A DNA stretch of 64,000 nt, from the NCBI RefSeq assembly GCF_003268395.1, contig NZ_LQXQ01000002.1, forward strand, positions 1-64,000, read 5' to 3'. Below the pieces are notes generated by a model. That model was not told the origin of the DNA. It searched no databases and saw nothing but the letters and a program-made list of their open reading frames with translations. Source of the stretch: Acinetobacter sp. CFCC 10889 (GTDB lineage: Bacteria > Pseudomonadota > Gammaproteobacteria > Pseudomonadales > Moraxellaceae). A program made the position numbers and the translations under genes. Shown piece after piece: positions 1-8,813 of the stretch (positions are counted from its first letter, which is position 1; every line of letters begins with the position of its first letter).

Positions 1-41
1 AAAAGCTTCGTTTTTATTACCGTTATAAAATTCGTGAAGCT

Positions 42-61
42 CCTCCCTTTTTAAAGGGAGG
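42..61. repeat. Short GC-rich intergenic hairpin
   Basis: A perfect inverted repeat (CCTCCCTTT, 2-nt loop, AAAGGGAGG) is followed at once by a third, related arm, TTGGGAGGG. It lies upstream of the first gene and may be the terminator of a gene outside the window. From its look it may belong to a dispersed intergenic repeat family, but no second copy is visible here. Confidence 0.4.
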
Positions 62-107
62 TTGGGAGGGATTAATGTTTAAATGAGTTTTATATAAGGA
101 CATTAAA

Positions 108-512
108 ATGAACTACCCAAATACCAAACCTGCTGTTCAAAAATGGCACGATATGATCGCTAACCGTGACATGTCAATTTTAAATGAACTCCTTGCTGAT
201 GATGTGGTGTTTCGTTCACCTGTAGCGTTTAAGCCTTATGAAGGAAAGCAGGTGGTATTTTTTATTTTGACCAATGTCATTCAGGTTTTTGAAAACTTTA
301 CGTATCACCGTGAATTTTTTACTGAAGATGAACAAAGCGTGGTGCTTGAGTTTTCAGCGGTTGTTTCGGAAAAACAACTCAAAGGCATTGATATGATTCG
401 TTTTAATGAACAAGGTCAAATAGTTGGGTTTGAAGTGATGATTCGTCCAAAACAAGGTTTGGAAGCTTTGGCTGTGCAAATGGCTGAACGATTTGCTAAA
501 TATCAGCCCTAA
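108..512 (+). CDS. NTF2-like / SnoaL-like small protein
   Basis: A 134-residue protein of the cone-shaped alpha+beta (NTF2/SnoaL) type. It starts with a helix and the pattern WHDMIANRDMSILNELLADDVVFRSP, which is typical of this fold: an amphipathic helix, then 'LLADDVVF' leading into the first strand. The fold serves enzymes (isomerases, epoxide hydrolases) and non-enzymatic binding proteins, so the substrate cannot be read from sequence. There is no signal peptide, so it is probably cytosolic. It stands alone, 105 bp before a hydrolase on the same strand, with two small palindromes between them. The fold assignment is fairly sure; the function is unknown. Confidence 0.75.
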   Translation: MNYPNTKPAVQKWHDMIANRDMSILNELLADDVVFRSPVAFKPYEGKQVVFFILTNVIQVFENFTYHREFFTEDEQSVVLEFSAVVSEKQLKGIDMIRFNEQGQIVGFEVMIRPKQGLEALAVQMAERFAKYQP

Positions 513-542
513 CAGAGCTGTTATTGAATAAATAGCCTAAGC

Positions 543-598
543 TCAGTTTAAACTGAACAACTCACCTGTATCCCCCTGATCTGTACATCATGTCAGGG
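543..598. other. Two small palindromes between genes
   Basis: A perfect 14-bp palindrome, TCAGTTTAAACTGA (543-556), is followed by a CCCTGA/TCAGGG hairpin (574-598). Neither has a T-run, so they do not look like standard terminators. They could be an operator or an mRNA structure before the hydrolase gene. Confidence 0.25.
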
Positions 599-617
599 TG
601 AAGCGTAGTAAAACCAA

Positions 618-1739
618 GTGAAAGTCATGTATTTTGTGGATAAAGTTAGAGATCGTGTTATGCCTATTTTGAATAAATTTAATCAATTTACCCAAGCGGT
701 ATTAGATCAAATCACAGGAGCAGAGCAACCGAAACTTTATTACAACACGCAAGGTCAATTGAAAGCGGTCTTGGAGCAACTGCCGCAACTACAAGAAAAA
801 TACCGACCTACACCGTGGTTGAGCAATCGTCATGTGCATCTGTTGTATTTTGATGTGATTAAAAAGAAAACCATCAAACTTGATTATGATCGACTCGATC
901 AACTCACCATGCAAGATGGCGGTGTGACTGCGATTGCATGGTGTGGTTATGATTTACCAAAAGATACGCCAACGATTGTGATCATGCATACCATTACAGG
1001 AACACCTGAAAGTATGCGTGAATTGGTCAAGGATTTGCATGAATATACAGGTTGGCGAATTGCGTTGTGTTTACGCCGTGGGCATGCAGGTTTACCAATG
1101 CCAGTGCCACAAATGTCGATCTTCGGTTCAACGTCTGATCTAAAAGAGCAATTGGTTTTTATCCAAAAGCAATTTCCACAATCTGAACTTTATGCGGTCG
1201 GTTCATCTGCGGGAACAGGCTTATTGGTACGCTATTTGGGCGAACAGGGCTTGGATACGCCGTTTAAAGCCGCTTTTGCGATGTGTCCGGGTTATGATAC
1301 TGAAAAAGGTTTTGAAAATGTTCATCCTTTTTATACCAAAGTCATGACCAAAAAGATGTTTAAAGCCTTTATACAACCTTATAAAAAAACTTGGCAAAGC
1401 ATAGATTCTGTTCAAACTGTTTTACAGACCAAGACTTTGCAAGAATTTCAAAATGAATATTTTGAAATGGCAGGGTACAGTGATTATCAAAGTTATTCAC
1501 AAGCAACCAATCCAATTTATGTGTTTGAAAATGTGAAGATTCCGCTGATGGTCTTAAATTCGGAGGATGATCCAGTTTGTTCGATTAAAAACTTTGAACC
1601 GTATAAAACGGTGGTGCAAAAAATGCCGAATGTTGTGGTCATTACCACCAAAAAGGGCAGCCATTGCGGTTTTTATGAAGGTCTAAATACGAAATCTTGG
1701 GCATCGAAATTAATGTCAGACTTTTTTAAACAGTATTAA
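618..1739 (+). CDS. YheT/ABHD-type alpha/beta hydrolase
   Basis: A 373-residue alpha/beta hydrolase of the YheT/ABHD1-3 family. The family hallmark NRHVHLLYFDV lies near residues 70-80. The nucleophile elbow GSSAG is at about 195-199, an acidic pair (SEDDPVC) near 316 and a histidine (GSHCGFYEG) near 349, giving a complete Ser-Asp-His triad. Members are esterases or lipases of poorly known natural substrate. No signal peptide is seen. The start is uncertain: GTG at 618, or ATG at 627; neither has a good Shine-Dalgarno sequence. It has no clear operon partner, and the next gene (ppiD) follows after 240 bp. Confidence 0.8.
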   Translation: MKVMYFVDKVRDRVMPILNKFNQFTQAVLDQITGAEQPKLYYNTQGQLKAVLEQLPQLQEKYRPTPWLSNRHVHLLYFDVIKKKTIKLDYDRLDQLTMQDGGVTAIAWCGYDLPKDTPTIVIMHTITGTPESMRELVKDLHEYTGWRIALCLRRGHAGLPMPVPQMSIFGSTSDLKEQLVFIQKQFPQSELYAVGSSAGTGLLVRYLGEQGLDTPFKAAFAMCPGYDTEKGFENVHPFYTKVMTKKMFKAFIQPYKKTWQSIDSVQTVLQTKTLQEFQNEYFEMAGYSDYQSYSQATNPIYVFENVKIPLMVLNSEDDPVCSIKNFEPYKTVVQKMPNVVVITTKKGSHCGFYEGLNTKSWASKLMSDFFKQY

Positions 1740-1978
1740 TGAGGTGTTCTGAGTGTAATCGTCGTCGCATTTAAGCTAAATTTTGCGATGAATTTATGAA
1801 AATGCATATATTTATGGGTTCGCATTTTTATCACCTTTTCACTTTTTCTGTTTAACTAACTTACATGCAGCTTGTCAGTACATTTTTTTATGGAATAAAC
1901 CAATTAATTAGGCTTAGCGCATTCATTCATATATGAATATCAGTTAAACTCCCTAGCAAATAAAATATTGGAAGATTT

Positions 1979-3843
1979 ATGGAATCGTTTCGTAAAGTCA
2001 TAAAAGGTTGGCTCGGAAAAGTCCTGCTCGTTTTATTTTTAACTCCCTTAGCATTAGTTGGTATCGAAGGTTATTTTAGTGGGGGGAATAAAGCGGATGT
2101 GGCGAAGACTGTAAATGGTCAAGAAATATCGACAAAAGATTTAGAAGCACAAACCAAAGGTTTAAAAGATCAGTATTTGAAAATGGTCAATGGTGATGAA
2201 TCTTTATTAAATAATTCTTTCATTCAAAATGCAGCACTAGATAGTTTAGTTGCACGTGCTTTATTGATTAAGCAGGCTGAAAAACTGGGAATCTCTTTGA
2301 GTGATGCTCAGATTGAACAGATGTTAGCACAGCAACCAAGTTTTCAAGAAAATGGTCAATTTTCCAAAGCTTTGTATGAAAACTATCTGCGCTCAGTGGG
2401 CACAACAAGTGCAGGTTTGATTGCAAATCTTCGCCAAGACCACGCATTGAATATGTTAATGGGTACATTTACAGACAGTGCTTTGGTGAGCAAATTAGAC
2501 TTAGCACAGATTGCTAATTTACAGACTGAACAGCGTAACCTTTATTTGGCGAGCGTAAATCTTGATGAATATAAGCAAAATGTAAAAGTTTCAAATCAAG
2601 AAATTGCAGACTACTACAATAAGCATCAAAATAAATTTAAACAGGTGGCTTCTGTAGATGTGGATTATGTACTTTTAACACCTGCGATGTTGCCGCAAGC
2701 AAGTACAGAAGTTTCTGCTGCTGAGTTGGAAAAAGCCTATGCGGCATTTGTAGATCAGCAAAAGAAAAATGCGAAACATGATGTTAAGCATATTTTGATT
2801 ACGACAGATAATCGTGATGCACAGCAAGCTGAAAAATTAGCCAATGATGTCTATACGAAAATTAAAGGCGGAATGGGCTTTACACAGGCTGCTGCACAAT
2901 ATTCTGAAGATCCTTCATCTAAAGCCAATGGTGGGACTTTAGATTATATCGAAGGTGCTTTTGGTAGCAGTTTTGATAACGCAGTGAAATCAGCAAAAAA
3001 TGCTGAAATTACACGCCCTGTAAAAACTCAATATGGTTATCACATCATTGAAGTGCATTCTGCTGTAGGCGAGCTTCCATCATTTGAAGCGAAAAAAGCT
3101 GAACTGACTGAAGAAGTATTAAAGTCTAAATCTGCAAATTTATTTGCGGATACCGTAAATAGCTTGAATGAACAAGTGGTGAGTAATGATGCACTTGATA
3201 TTATTTCAAGTGAAGTAAAAGCTGCAAAGATTGAATCAGCAAAAGCGGTGACTGTTGCAACAACCAATGCAATCTTGGCTGATCCTAGCGTTAAAGCAAA
3301 AATATTTAGCGATGACGTAAAAAATGGTGATAGAAACGTATCAAGCAGTATCCAATTAAAAGACGGTAATACCGTTTGGGTGAAGTTCGTGAATATCATG
3401 CAGCAGGTGTACAGCCTTTGGCACAAGCCACTGCACGTGTGAAAGCAAAATTGATCCAAGAAAAAGCTGCACAAGCTGCGAAAGCAAAAATAGCAGCCAT
3501 GCTTGAGGATTTCAAAAAATTGCCTGCACAACAAGTGTTAGCAAAATATCCATTTAAGTTTGAATCGGCAGGTGTATTTACACGTTCTCAAGGTTTAAAA
3601 CGTGAAATTGAGCGTGCAGCATTTAGTGCACCTACACCAAAAGCAGGCATGTGGTCTGTGACAACAACGTCATTAGCAAATGAAATGGTGGTGGTTGCAG
3701 TTGCTGAAGTGAAAAAGTCTCCTATAGAAAGTTTGGATCCAGCACAAGCACAAGAGTTAATGCAGTTGTATCAAAGAATGCGTGGTCAACAATTATTGGA
3801 TGACTACACACAATACTTAAAAGCCAATGCGAAAATTAAATAA
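1979..3843 (+). pseudogene. ppiD: ppiD: periplasmic SurA-like peptidyl-prolyl isomerase, frameshifted
   Basis: Two overlapping frames together encode one PpiD-type folding factor. The first part (1979-3442) has an N-terminal membrane anchor (residues about 13-32), a SurA-type N-terminal domain and a parvulin domain (HDVKHILI to QYGYHIIEVHS, about 265-360). The frame breaks at 3383-3385. After VWVK the coding continues one frame over as VREYHAAGVQPLAQATARVKAK and runs to 3843. Restoring one A (AAG to AAAG) joins the parts into about 621 residues, the usual size of PpiD in this group. As written, the product would be truncated with a 14-residue garbled tail. PpiD assists outer-membrane protein folding at the inner membrane beside SecYEG. 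A sequencing error is as likely as a true mutation. Confidence 0.85.
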
Positions 3844-3863
3844 TTTTTAATTTGAGTAAATTA

Positions 3864-3888
3864 GCCTCAGTTTAGACTGGGGTTTTTT
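3864..3888 (+). terminator. Rho-independent terminator after ppiD
   Basis: The stem CCTCAGT/ACTGGGG (one G-T wobble) with a 4-nt loop is followed by six T. It lies 22 bp past the ppiD stop. Confidence 0.75.
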
Positions 3889-4012
3889 ATGGGCTAGACA
3901 TATAGAAATTAAAAGAAGCAAAAAGTATTCGTTAGGATATAAAAATGCCAGTCAATTTTTGTAACTGACTGGCATTCAGTATAAAGTCTATTTTTATTGC
4001 TTTACAGCTTGA

Positions 4013-4477
4013 TTATTGCGCAGTTTCGCCTGTATAACCTTTTAAGAAAGTCAAATAAGCAGAAGATTTTTGACCATCCGCTTTTAAAATTGAGCGATCA
4101 ATTTCGCCTTGATCAGTCACTAATTTTAAAGAAATTTCTTTACCGTTACGGAATGAGTTTAAAAAGCTGACAGGTACGATAATTGAATTTGATGAAACCT
4201 GTTCAGTGTATTGTGTTGGATTAATCGTTGAATATTCATACGGTTGACCATCCACTAAAAATACAAACTGTTTGATGTCATATTTCGTTGGTTGATTGAT
4301 CTCAGCCGTGATTTTAAAACCATCACGTTTTTCATCATTCCAACGCATTGCAAGTTCAGGACAAACTTCCGTAGCTTCACAAATGAGAGGACCTTTTGTC
4401 ACAACACGTTCTGGATAAGAACCTGCACAACCTGTAAATAACGCAACTGTTGCAACCAAAGCCAATTGAAGTTTCAT
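4013..4477 (-). CDS. Putative lipoprotein of unknown function
   Basis: The protein is 154 residues from the ATG at 4477. That start gives a clean lipoprotein signal, MKLQLALVATVALFTGC, with the lipidated Cys at 17 followed by AGS. An upstream ATG at 4489 and a longer reading to 4549 would spoil the signal peptide. The mature part has paired cysteines (LICEATEVCPEL) that could form a disulfide. The rest looks like a beta-rich domain (FVFLVDGQPYEYS, NGKEISLKLVTDQGEID). It is probably anchored in the outer membrane facing the periplasm. I do not recognise a named family and no neighbour hints at a role. Confidence 0.75.
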   Translation of the reverse strand: MKLQLALVATVALFTGCAGSYPERVVTKGPLICEATEVCPELAMRWNDEKRDGFKITAEINQPTKYDIKQFVFLVDGQPYEYSTINPTQYTEQVSSNSIIVPVSFLNSFRNGKEISLKLVTDQGEIDRSILKADGQKSSAYLTFLKGYTGETAQ

Positions 4478-4604
4478 AAAATTACCCATCGTTATGTGAT
4501 TGTTATTTCTCTGTAGAGAATATGTTAAATTTAACGTTTTAATTGCCAAAAGTGAACAATTGTTAGCAAATTTACAGTTTTAAATTGTATTTAAACACTA
4601 AAGC

Positions 4605-5075
4605 TTATAAGCATTGCAAAACCTCTTTGGCAACTTGTTCAGTAAGTTGCTGCAATTTTTCTTCAGCAGAACCTTGAATAAGATATTGAAAACTATGAAT
4701 TTGATTGAGATAGTTTATGCAGATATAAAATGTGCCAACAGGTTTATATTTAGATTCACTACCACCATGTTTAAGTAGACCTGTACAACTCACAATAAGA
4801 TCGGCTTGATCGAAAAGAATCTTTCCTTTGATTGCCATTGCTGTGGTGACTTCAGTAGATTCAGCTGTATATTGTTTAATGAGTTGTGGGTCAATCCCTA
4901 ATATTTTGATTTTAATTGATGGGTCATAACTGACTAAACCGCCGAGTAAAATGTCTGCGCCACTATTTTTATAAATTGAAAATTGAGCGCTTAGATGTCC
5001 AGAACTCGCACTTTCAATAAATGCAATTTTTAAAGCTTTACGTTCTAAAGTATCGCAACACTGTTTTAAATACAT
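4605..5075 (-). CDS. CinA C-terminal-type NMN amidohydrolase
   Basis: A 156-residue stand-alone CinA C-terminal (PncC) domain. Family marks are IAFIESASSGHLSAQF near the start, GGLVSYDPSIKIKILGI, the TAMAIKGK helix and DLIVSCTGLLK(H)GGSESKPVGTFYICI. The family deamidates nicotinamide mononucleotide to nicotinic acid mononucleotide in NAD recycling. Canonical members have TAGLTGP where this protein has SCTGLLKHGG, so it is a divergent copy and activity is not assured. The 5' side faces a gene-free region with a Fur-box-like site. Confidence 0.75.
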   Translation of the reverse strand: MYLKQCCDTLERKALKIAFIESASSGHLSAQFSIYKNSGADILLGGLVSYDPSIKIKILGIDPQLIKQYTAESTEVTTAMAIKGKILFDQADLIVSCTGLLKHGGSESKYKPVGTFYICINYLNQIHSFQYLIQGSAEEKLQQLTEQVAKEVLQCL

Positions 5076-5424
5076 AAGATTCGCTCATTCAAATTAAAGC
5101 TTGTATATCACGTTTATATCAGCTTTATTTAGGAACTTATCATAGCGAAAATCTAAGTAGGATGTAAGCTAAAAAATATTTAATTTTATAGGCTTAGTAG
5201 AATATGTGGTAGGCAATGATAATCATTTTAATGGCTGTGAAGATTGTCTAAATACGTCAAGAGAATAGAAAAATATGTCCAACCTTATAGGCTTTCATTG
5301 GGATAAATTTGTTGAAAAATACTGTTCGGGGAAATAGTAAACGATCTTAAACAGAAATTACTTTATTGTTGTGCAAAAGCTGTTATAACTAAAAATAAAG
5401 GGTATGAAAATTAGGGAGTAGTTG
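5076..5424. other. Divergent intergenic region with Fur-box-like site and a mini-ORF
   Basis: About 350 bp lie between the divergent CinA-type gene and the 5425 gene. It holds a Fur-like palindrome (5212-5230) and, on the plus strand, a 20-codon ORF at 5275-5337 (MSNLIGFHWDKFVEKYCSGK) ending in tandem stops TAG TAA. The mini-ORF has only a weak Shine-Dalgarno sequence and may be chance. Confidence 0.4.
5212..5230. promoter_or_regulatory. Candidate Fur box
   Basis: The core AATGATAATCATT is a perfect palindrome around a central A. Aligned to the classical 19-bp Fur consensus it matches 15 positions by my count. It lies 137 bp upstream of the CinA-type gene and about 195 bp upstream of the 5425 gene, so the regulated promoter is unclear. 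Confidence 0.4.
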
Positions 5425-5658
5425 ATGAAGACCACTGTAAAATATGTTGTTTTGAAAAGCAAAGATTACCAACTTGGTACACCATTATTTGAAGAAAGTT
5501 TGGAAGCCAATGGTCAATATTTTGATGAGATTCCAAATGTAATCCAATATCAAAATCATGAATTTAAAGTTAAATCCAAAGAGTTAACACGTAAACAAAT
5601 ATTTGATGATTTTGAAGAGTCACAAACGATTTTGGTGAAAGTTATTGCGATGAATTAA
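5425..5658 (+). CDS. Small protein of unknown function
   Basis: 77 residues from the ATG at 5425, which has a good AGGGAG Shine-Dalgarno sequence six bases upstream; a TTG one codon earlier is less likely. The sequence is charged and soluble (MKTTVKYVVLKSKDYQLGTP, then alternating strands and helices) with no signal or membrane segment. I recognise no family. It ends before a bidirectional terminator shared with the convergent universal stress gene. Confidence 0.65.
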   Translation: MKTTVKYVVLKSKDYQLGTPLFEESLEANGQYFDEIPNVIQYQNHEFKVKSKELTRKQIFDDFEESQTILVKVIAMN

Positions 5659-5711
5659 TCACGGTATAATTAATGATTTATATACATGATTCACATCAAA
5701 TTTTCATATAA

Positions 5712-5740
5712 AATAAAGCCTGCATCATGCAGGCTTTATT
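5712..5740. terminator. Bidirectional terminator
   Basis: A perfect 13-bp stem AATAAAGCCTGCA / TGCAGGCTTTATT with a 3-nt loop lies between the convergent 5425 gene and the uspA-like gene at 5752. A and T tracts on both flanks make it usable from either side. Confidence 0.8.
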
Positions 5741-5751
5741 GATGATTTATT

Positions 5752-6195
5752 CTATTCTTTAACAATCAGCACAGGAAGAGTAGTTTGATTTAAAACATCT
5801 TGTGCAAAGCTGCCTAAGAAAAATTTCTTAAAGCCTTTACGACCATGTGAACCCATTACGATCAAATCCGCATTTTGTTTTTCAGCTGTTTCAATAATTG
5901 TTTCAGCAGTGACATAACCTCGTACAACTTCAGTATTGATCGAAATACTTTCGGCAGCAGCAAATTCTTTCACTTGATCAAGTGCTTTTAAAGCATTTTT
6001 GTTGGCTTCTTCTAAATATTCTTTCATCATAGAGGCATTATAATAAAAGTCTGCGCCTGAAAATGGATCTTCTGCAACCAAACAAATCGCCGTAAGCTGT
6101 GCATTAAATGCTTTTGCAATAGAAATTGCTTGTTGTGCCGCAGCAAAAGAAATTTGGGAACCATCTACAGGAACTAAAATATGTTGATAAGCCAT
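5752..6195 (-). CDS. Universal stress protein, UspA family
   Basis: 147 residues forming one Usp domain. It begins with ILVPVDGS, which carries the conserved nucleotide-binding Asp, and has the ATP-binding loop GSHGRKGFKKFFLGS at about 115-129 (pattern G-x2-G-x9-G-S), so it is of the ATP-binding subtype. It is cytosolic, usually dimeric, and induced by stress or growth arrest. A second Usp gene lies 170 bp upstream on the same strand; the two are clear paralogues (same length, same SHGRKG-KKF-LGS-AQ-VL core). Confidence 0.9.
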   Translation of the reverse strand: MAYQHILVPVDGSQISFAAAQQAISIAKAFNAQLTAICLVAEDPFSGADFYYNASMMKEYLEEANKNALKALDQVKEFAAAESISINTEVVRGYVTAETIIETAEKQNADLIVMGSHGRKGFKKFFLGSFAQDVLNQTTLPVLIVKE

Positions 6196-6364
6196 TTGAG
6201 TTTCTCCGTTGTCATTATTGCTATATTAAAAAGTAAAAATTCTAATATAGAGAATAAGTAACATATAAATGTATATGCGCCAATCTTAGATTTACATTTC
6301 TAAAAAATAATTTACAGTGAATGTGAATTGGGTTTTAATTTTGCAAATAAAAGAGAATTTTACG

Positions 6365-6811
6365 CTATTGCTTTACGATCAGCACAGGAACAAAACTTTC
6401 ACCTAAGACCTCTTGTGCAACACTGCCCAGAACAAATTTTTTTAGACCTTTACGACCATGCGAACCCATCACAATCAGATCCGCTCCGATTTCATTCAGT
6501 ACATTTAAGATGCCTGTAGCAGGTGAGACTTCACGAACGATTTTAACGTTTACTTCGGTAATACCGTGATGATTTAAGTTGTTCTTAATTTCGTTGAGGC
6601 GAGCTTGGGCATTTTTTTCCGCAGCTAAAACGTATTCAGTAATAGAGGGTGCAACTTGATAGAAATCAACGCCAAACATCGGATCAACAGCAAGGACACT
6701 GATCACAGTGACTTTTGAACCATTGCTCAAGGCAAGTTCTTCAGCATGTTGTAAGGCTGCATAAGAAATTGGGGACTCATCAACAGGGACTAGAATATGT
6801 TCATATGGCAT
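6365..6811 (-). CDS. Universal stress protein, UspA family (paralogue)
   Basis: 148 residues, one Usp domain with ILVPVDES at the start and the ATP loop GSHGRKGLKKFVLGS near the end. It is a paralogue of the gene at 5752 and probably arose by tandem duplication. The insert PMFGVDFYQVAPSITEYVL matches PFSGADFYYNASMMKEYLE in the other copy, so the two share a sub-family. A strong AGGAGG Shine-Dalgarno sequence precedes the ATG at 6811. The 170 bp between the copies suggests each may have its own promoter. Confidence 0.9.
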   Translation of the reverse strand: MPYEHILVPVDESPISYAALQHAEELALSNGSKVTVISVLAVDPMFGVDFYQVAPSITEYVLAAEKNAQARLNEIKNNLNHHGITEVNVKIVREVSPATGILNVLNEIGADLIVMGSHGRKGLKKFVLGSVAQEVLGESFVPVLIVKQ

Positions 6812-7130
6812 AATGTTTACCTCCTAAAGCATTAATAATGTGTTCGATTAAATCAAATTTTTTACATATAAAAGTAAATGCTCTTTTATTTAGTTATAGC
6901 CTAAAAACAGGAGGGTTTCATTATTATTTTGCATCAAATTTATAATAAATTTAAAAATAAATTAGCCTAAGCAAATATTTGGTTTTTATATGTTTTTATT
7001 TCAAATATGATCTTGAATTTTAAAAAATAAACCACATTTATGTAGAAAAATAAGGTTGGTTTTATGTTGCAAAAATACAAAAACTTTTGATGTTTTTGTT
7101 ATTTTGACGAAAATGATATTCGTTGATATG

Positions 7131-7161
7131 AAAAGGCTTAATTTCATGAGATTAAGCCTTT
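7131..7161 (-). terminator. Terminator downstream of atoE
   Basis: An 11-bp stem AAAGGCTTAAT / ATTAAGCCTTT with an 8-nt loop; on the minus strand it is followed by TTTT. It lies about 30 bp past the atoE stop. The rest of 6812-7191 holds the promoter region of the second usp gene; I see no gene there. Confidence 0.75.
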
Positions 7162-7191
7162 GTATCAATAGAAAAATGATAAACTGAGATT

Positions 7192-8610
7192 TTAAAATGT
7201 AGGTGCTACATAGGTTAGTGTGCGCCCTAAAATCCATAATAAGAATAAAACCAGTGGAATATGAAAAACCAATTGTGTCACAGTAAAACCGATCACATCT
7301 TTGGCTTTGAGTTTTAAAATCCCAAGCATCGGTAGCATAAAGAACGGATTAATTAAATTTGGCAATGCTTCGGCAGCATTGTAGATTTGTACTGACCAGC
7401 CCAAGTGATATTTTAAATCATGTGCCGCTTGCATAACATAAGGTGCTTCGATGATCCATTTGCCACCGCCTGAAGGGATGAAAAAGCCTAAAATTGCAGA
7501 GTAAATTCCCATAACAATGGCAAAGGTTTCTTTTGATGAAATTGACACAAAAAACTCAGCAATATAATGCGAGAGTGATAAATCTTGTGCATTCATGGCA
7601 TGAGTCATGATAAAGGCAATACTACCATAAAGCGGGAATTGGATGAGTACACCTGAAATTGCAGGAACTGCCTTAGATACAGCATTTAAAAAGTTGCGTG
7701 GTGTTCCATGTAGTGCAATGCCTAACATTAAGAAGATAAAGTTATATGTATTTAAGCTTGAAATTGCGAGAATGGGATTGCTTTTAGAAAACTCATTAAA
7801 CATCCAAATCGCACCTAAAACGACAATTAAAATACTTAAAAGAGGTGAATTTTCTAACCAATCCCCAGGTCGTTTACTCTTCGAAGTATCTTGTATTTCA
7901 GCTTCTTCTTGGTCAAGTTTGATATTAAATTGATCAATGGTTTTAATATCTTGTCCTTTGGGTGCAGAAAAATAGGCGATTGTAATAGATGCGATGATCA
8001 GTACCGCAGTCATAATCAGAGATTGTGGTAAAAAAATTGTTTCAGTAAAAGGAATAACACCTGTGAGTTGGTAGATCGACTCAGGCAAACTGGCTTTATT
8101 GGCTTGTAGTTGTGCAGCAGAAGAGCTGATTCCGAGTGCCCATGTTGCACCCATCCCAATAATTGCCGCTGCTGCTGCCGCTCGATAGTCAATATTCAGT
8201 TCTTTACGTTGAGCCAGTGCAATGACCAACAGCGCAGTAAGTACGGTGCTCATTGCCCAGTTGATCAAGGATACAAATAGACTGATCGTTGCAACAAGCA
8301 CGATGCCTCCTGTACCCGAGTTTGGGATCAAAGCAAGTTTATTGATAATAAATTTAATCGGTTTCGATACAGAAACGACATAACCAACCACGATCAACAT
8401 ACACATTTGTAAAGTGAAAGGAATCAAACTCCAGAAACCATCACCAAATGAAAGGGCAACTTGTGTTGCAGGTGCACCGATAGCCATTGAGGCAAGAGCA
8501 ACGATAATGACACCTAAAAGGGCAAAGATATAGGAATCTGGAAACCATTTTTCAGACCAGTCACTGACTTTGATTGCAAACCTTTGCAAAATATTTTGAG
8601 AATTACTCAT
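7192..8610 (-). CDS. atoE: AtoE-type short-chain fatty acid / acetoacetate transporter
   Basis: A 472-residue inner-membrane protein with a dozen or so hydrophobic segments, of the AtoE short-chain fatty acid transporter family. Family marks are RFAIKVSDWSEKWFPDSYIFALLGVI at the N-terminus, the SLINWAMSTVLTALL segment and GFFIPSGGGKWIIEAPYVMQAA near residue 380. It probably moves acetoacetate, butyrate or similar acids. Start chosen at ATG 8610 (MSNSQNILQ), whose AAGGATG Shine-Dalgarno sequence is better placed than for the ATG at 8619. It follows scoB, but a strong hairpin lies between them, so it may have its own promoter or be read at a lower level. Confidence 0.9.
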   Translation of the reverse strand: MSNSQNILQRFAIKVSDWSEKWFPDSYIFALLGVIIVALASMAIGAPATQVALSFGDGFWSLIPFTLQMCMLIVVGYVVSVSKPIKFIINKLALIPNSGTGGIVLVATISLFVSLINWAMSTVLTALLVIALAQRKELNIDYRAAAAAAIIGMGATWALGISSSAAQLQANKASLPESIYQLTGVIPFTETIFLPQSLIMTAVLIIASITIAYFSAPKGQDIKTIDQFNIKLDQEEAEIQDTSKSKRPGDWLENSPLLSILIVVLGAIWMFNEFSKSNPILAISSLNTYNFIFLMLGIALHGTPRNFLNAVSKAVPAISGVLIQFPLYGSIAFIMTHAMNAQDLSLSHYIAEFFVSISSKETFAIVMGIYSAILGFFIPSGGGKWIIEAPYVMQAAHDLKYHLGWSVQIYNAAEALPNLINPFFMLPMLGILKLKAKDVIGFTVTQLVFHIPLVLFLLWILGRTLTYVAPTF

Positions 8611-8725
8611 TTTTATCATCCTTGAATTTTGTTTTACATATGAAATGCCTATGTATAGATTAGGTTGAAGAAATAGGATTTGAATACATTAAAAATATTT
8701 ATGTGAAAAATATAGTTTTAAGTTA

Positions 8726-8758
8726 AAAATATAAGACTATTTTAAAGTCTTATATTTT
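8726..8758 (-). terminator. Terminator between scoB and atoE
   Basis: A perfect 13-bp stem (AAAATATAAGACT / AGTCTTATATTTT) with a 7-nt loop; on the minus strand it is followed by five T. A second hairpin, AAAGTGAT/ATCACTTT (8768-8796), sits just after the scoB stop. Together they probably end or weaken transcription of the liu-sco operon before atoE. Confidence 0.7.
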
Positions 8759-8813
8759 CAGGAGAATAAAGTGATTGTGCTTTGCTCTATCACTTTGTGA
8801 ATGTAGAGGAAGT

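Noticed and set aside
3040-3534. 164-codon minus-strand frame inside ppiD
   Set aside because: It is a shadow of the Ala/Lys-rich ppiD coding strand; the Cys/Phe-rich translation has no domain.
7105-7127. Second Fur-box-like sequence
   Set aside because: It matches the consensus at only about 13 of 19 positions and lies downstream of genes rather than at a promoter.
7001-7237. 78-codon minus-strand frame past atoE
   Set aside because: It overlaps the atoE 3' end and its terminator, and the translation is low-complexity AT-rich sequence.
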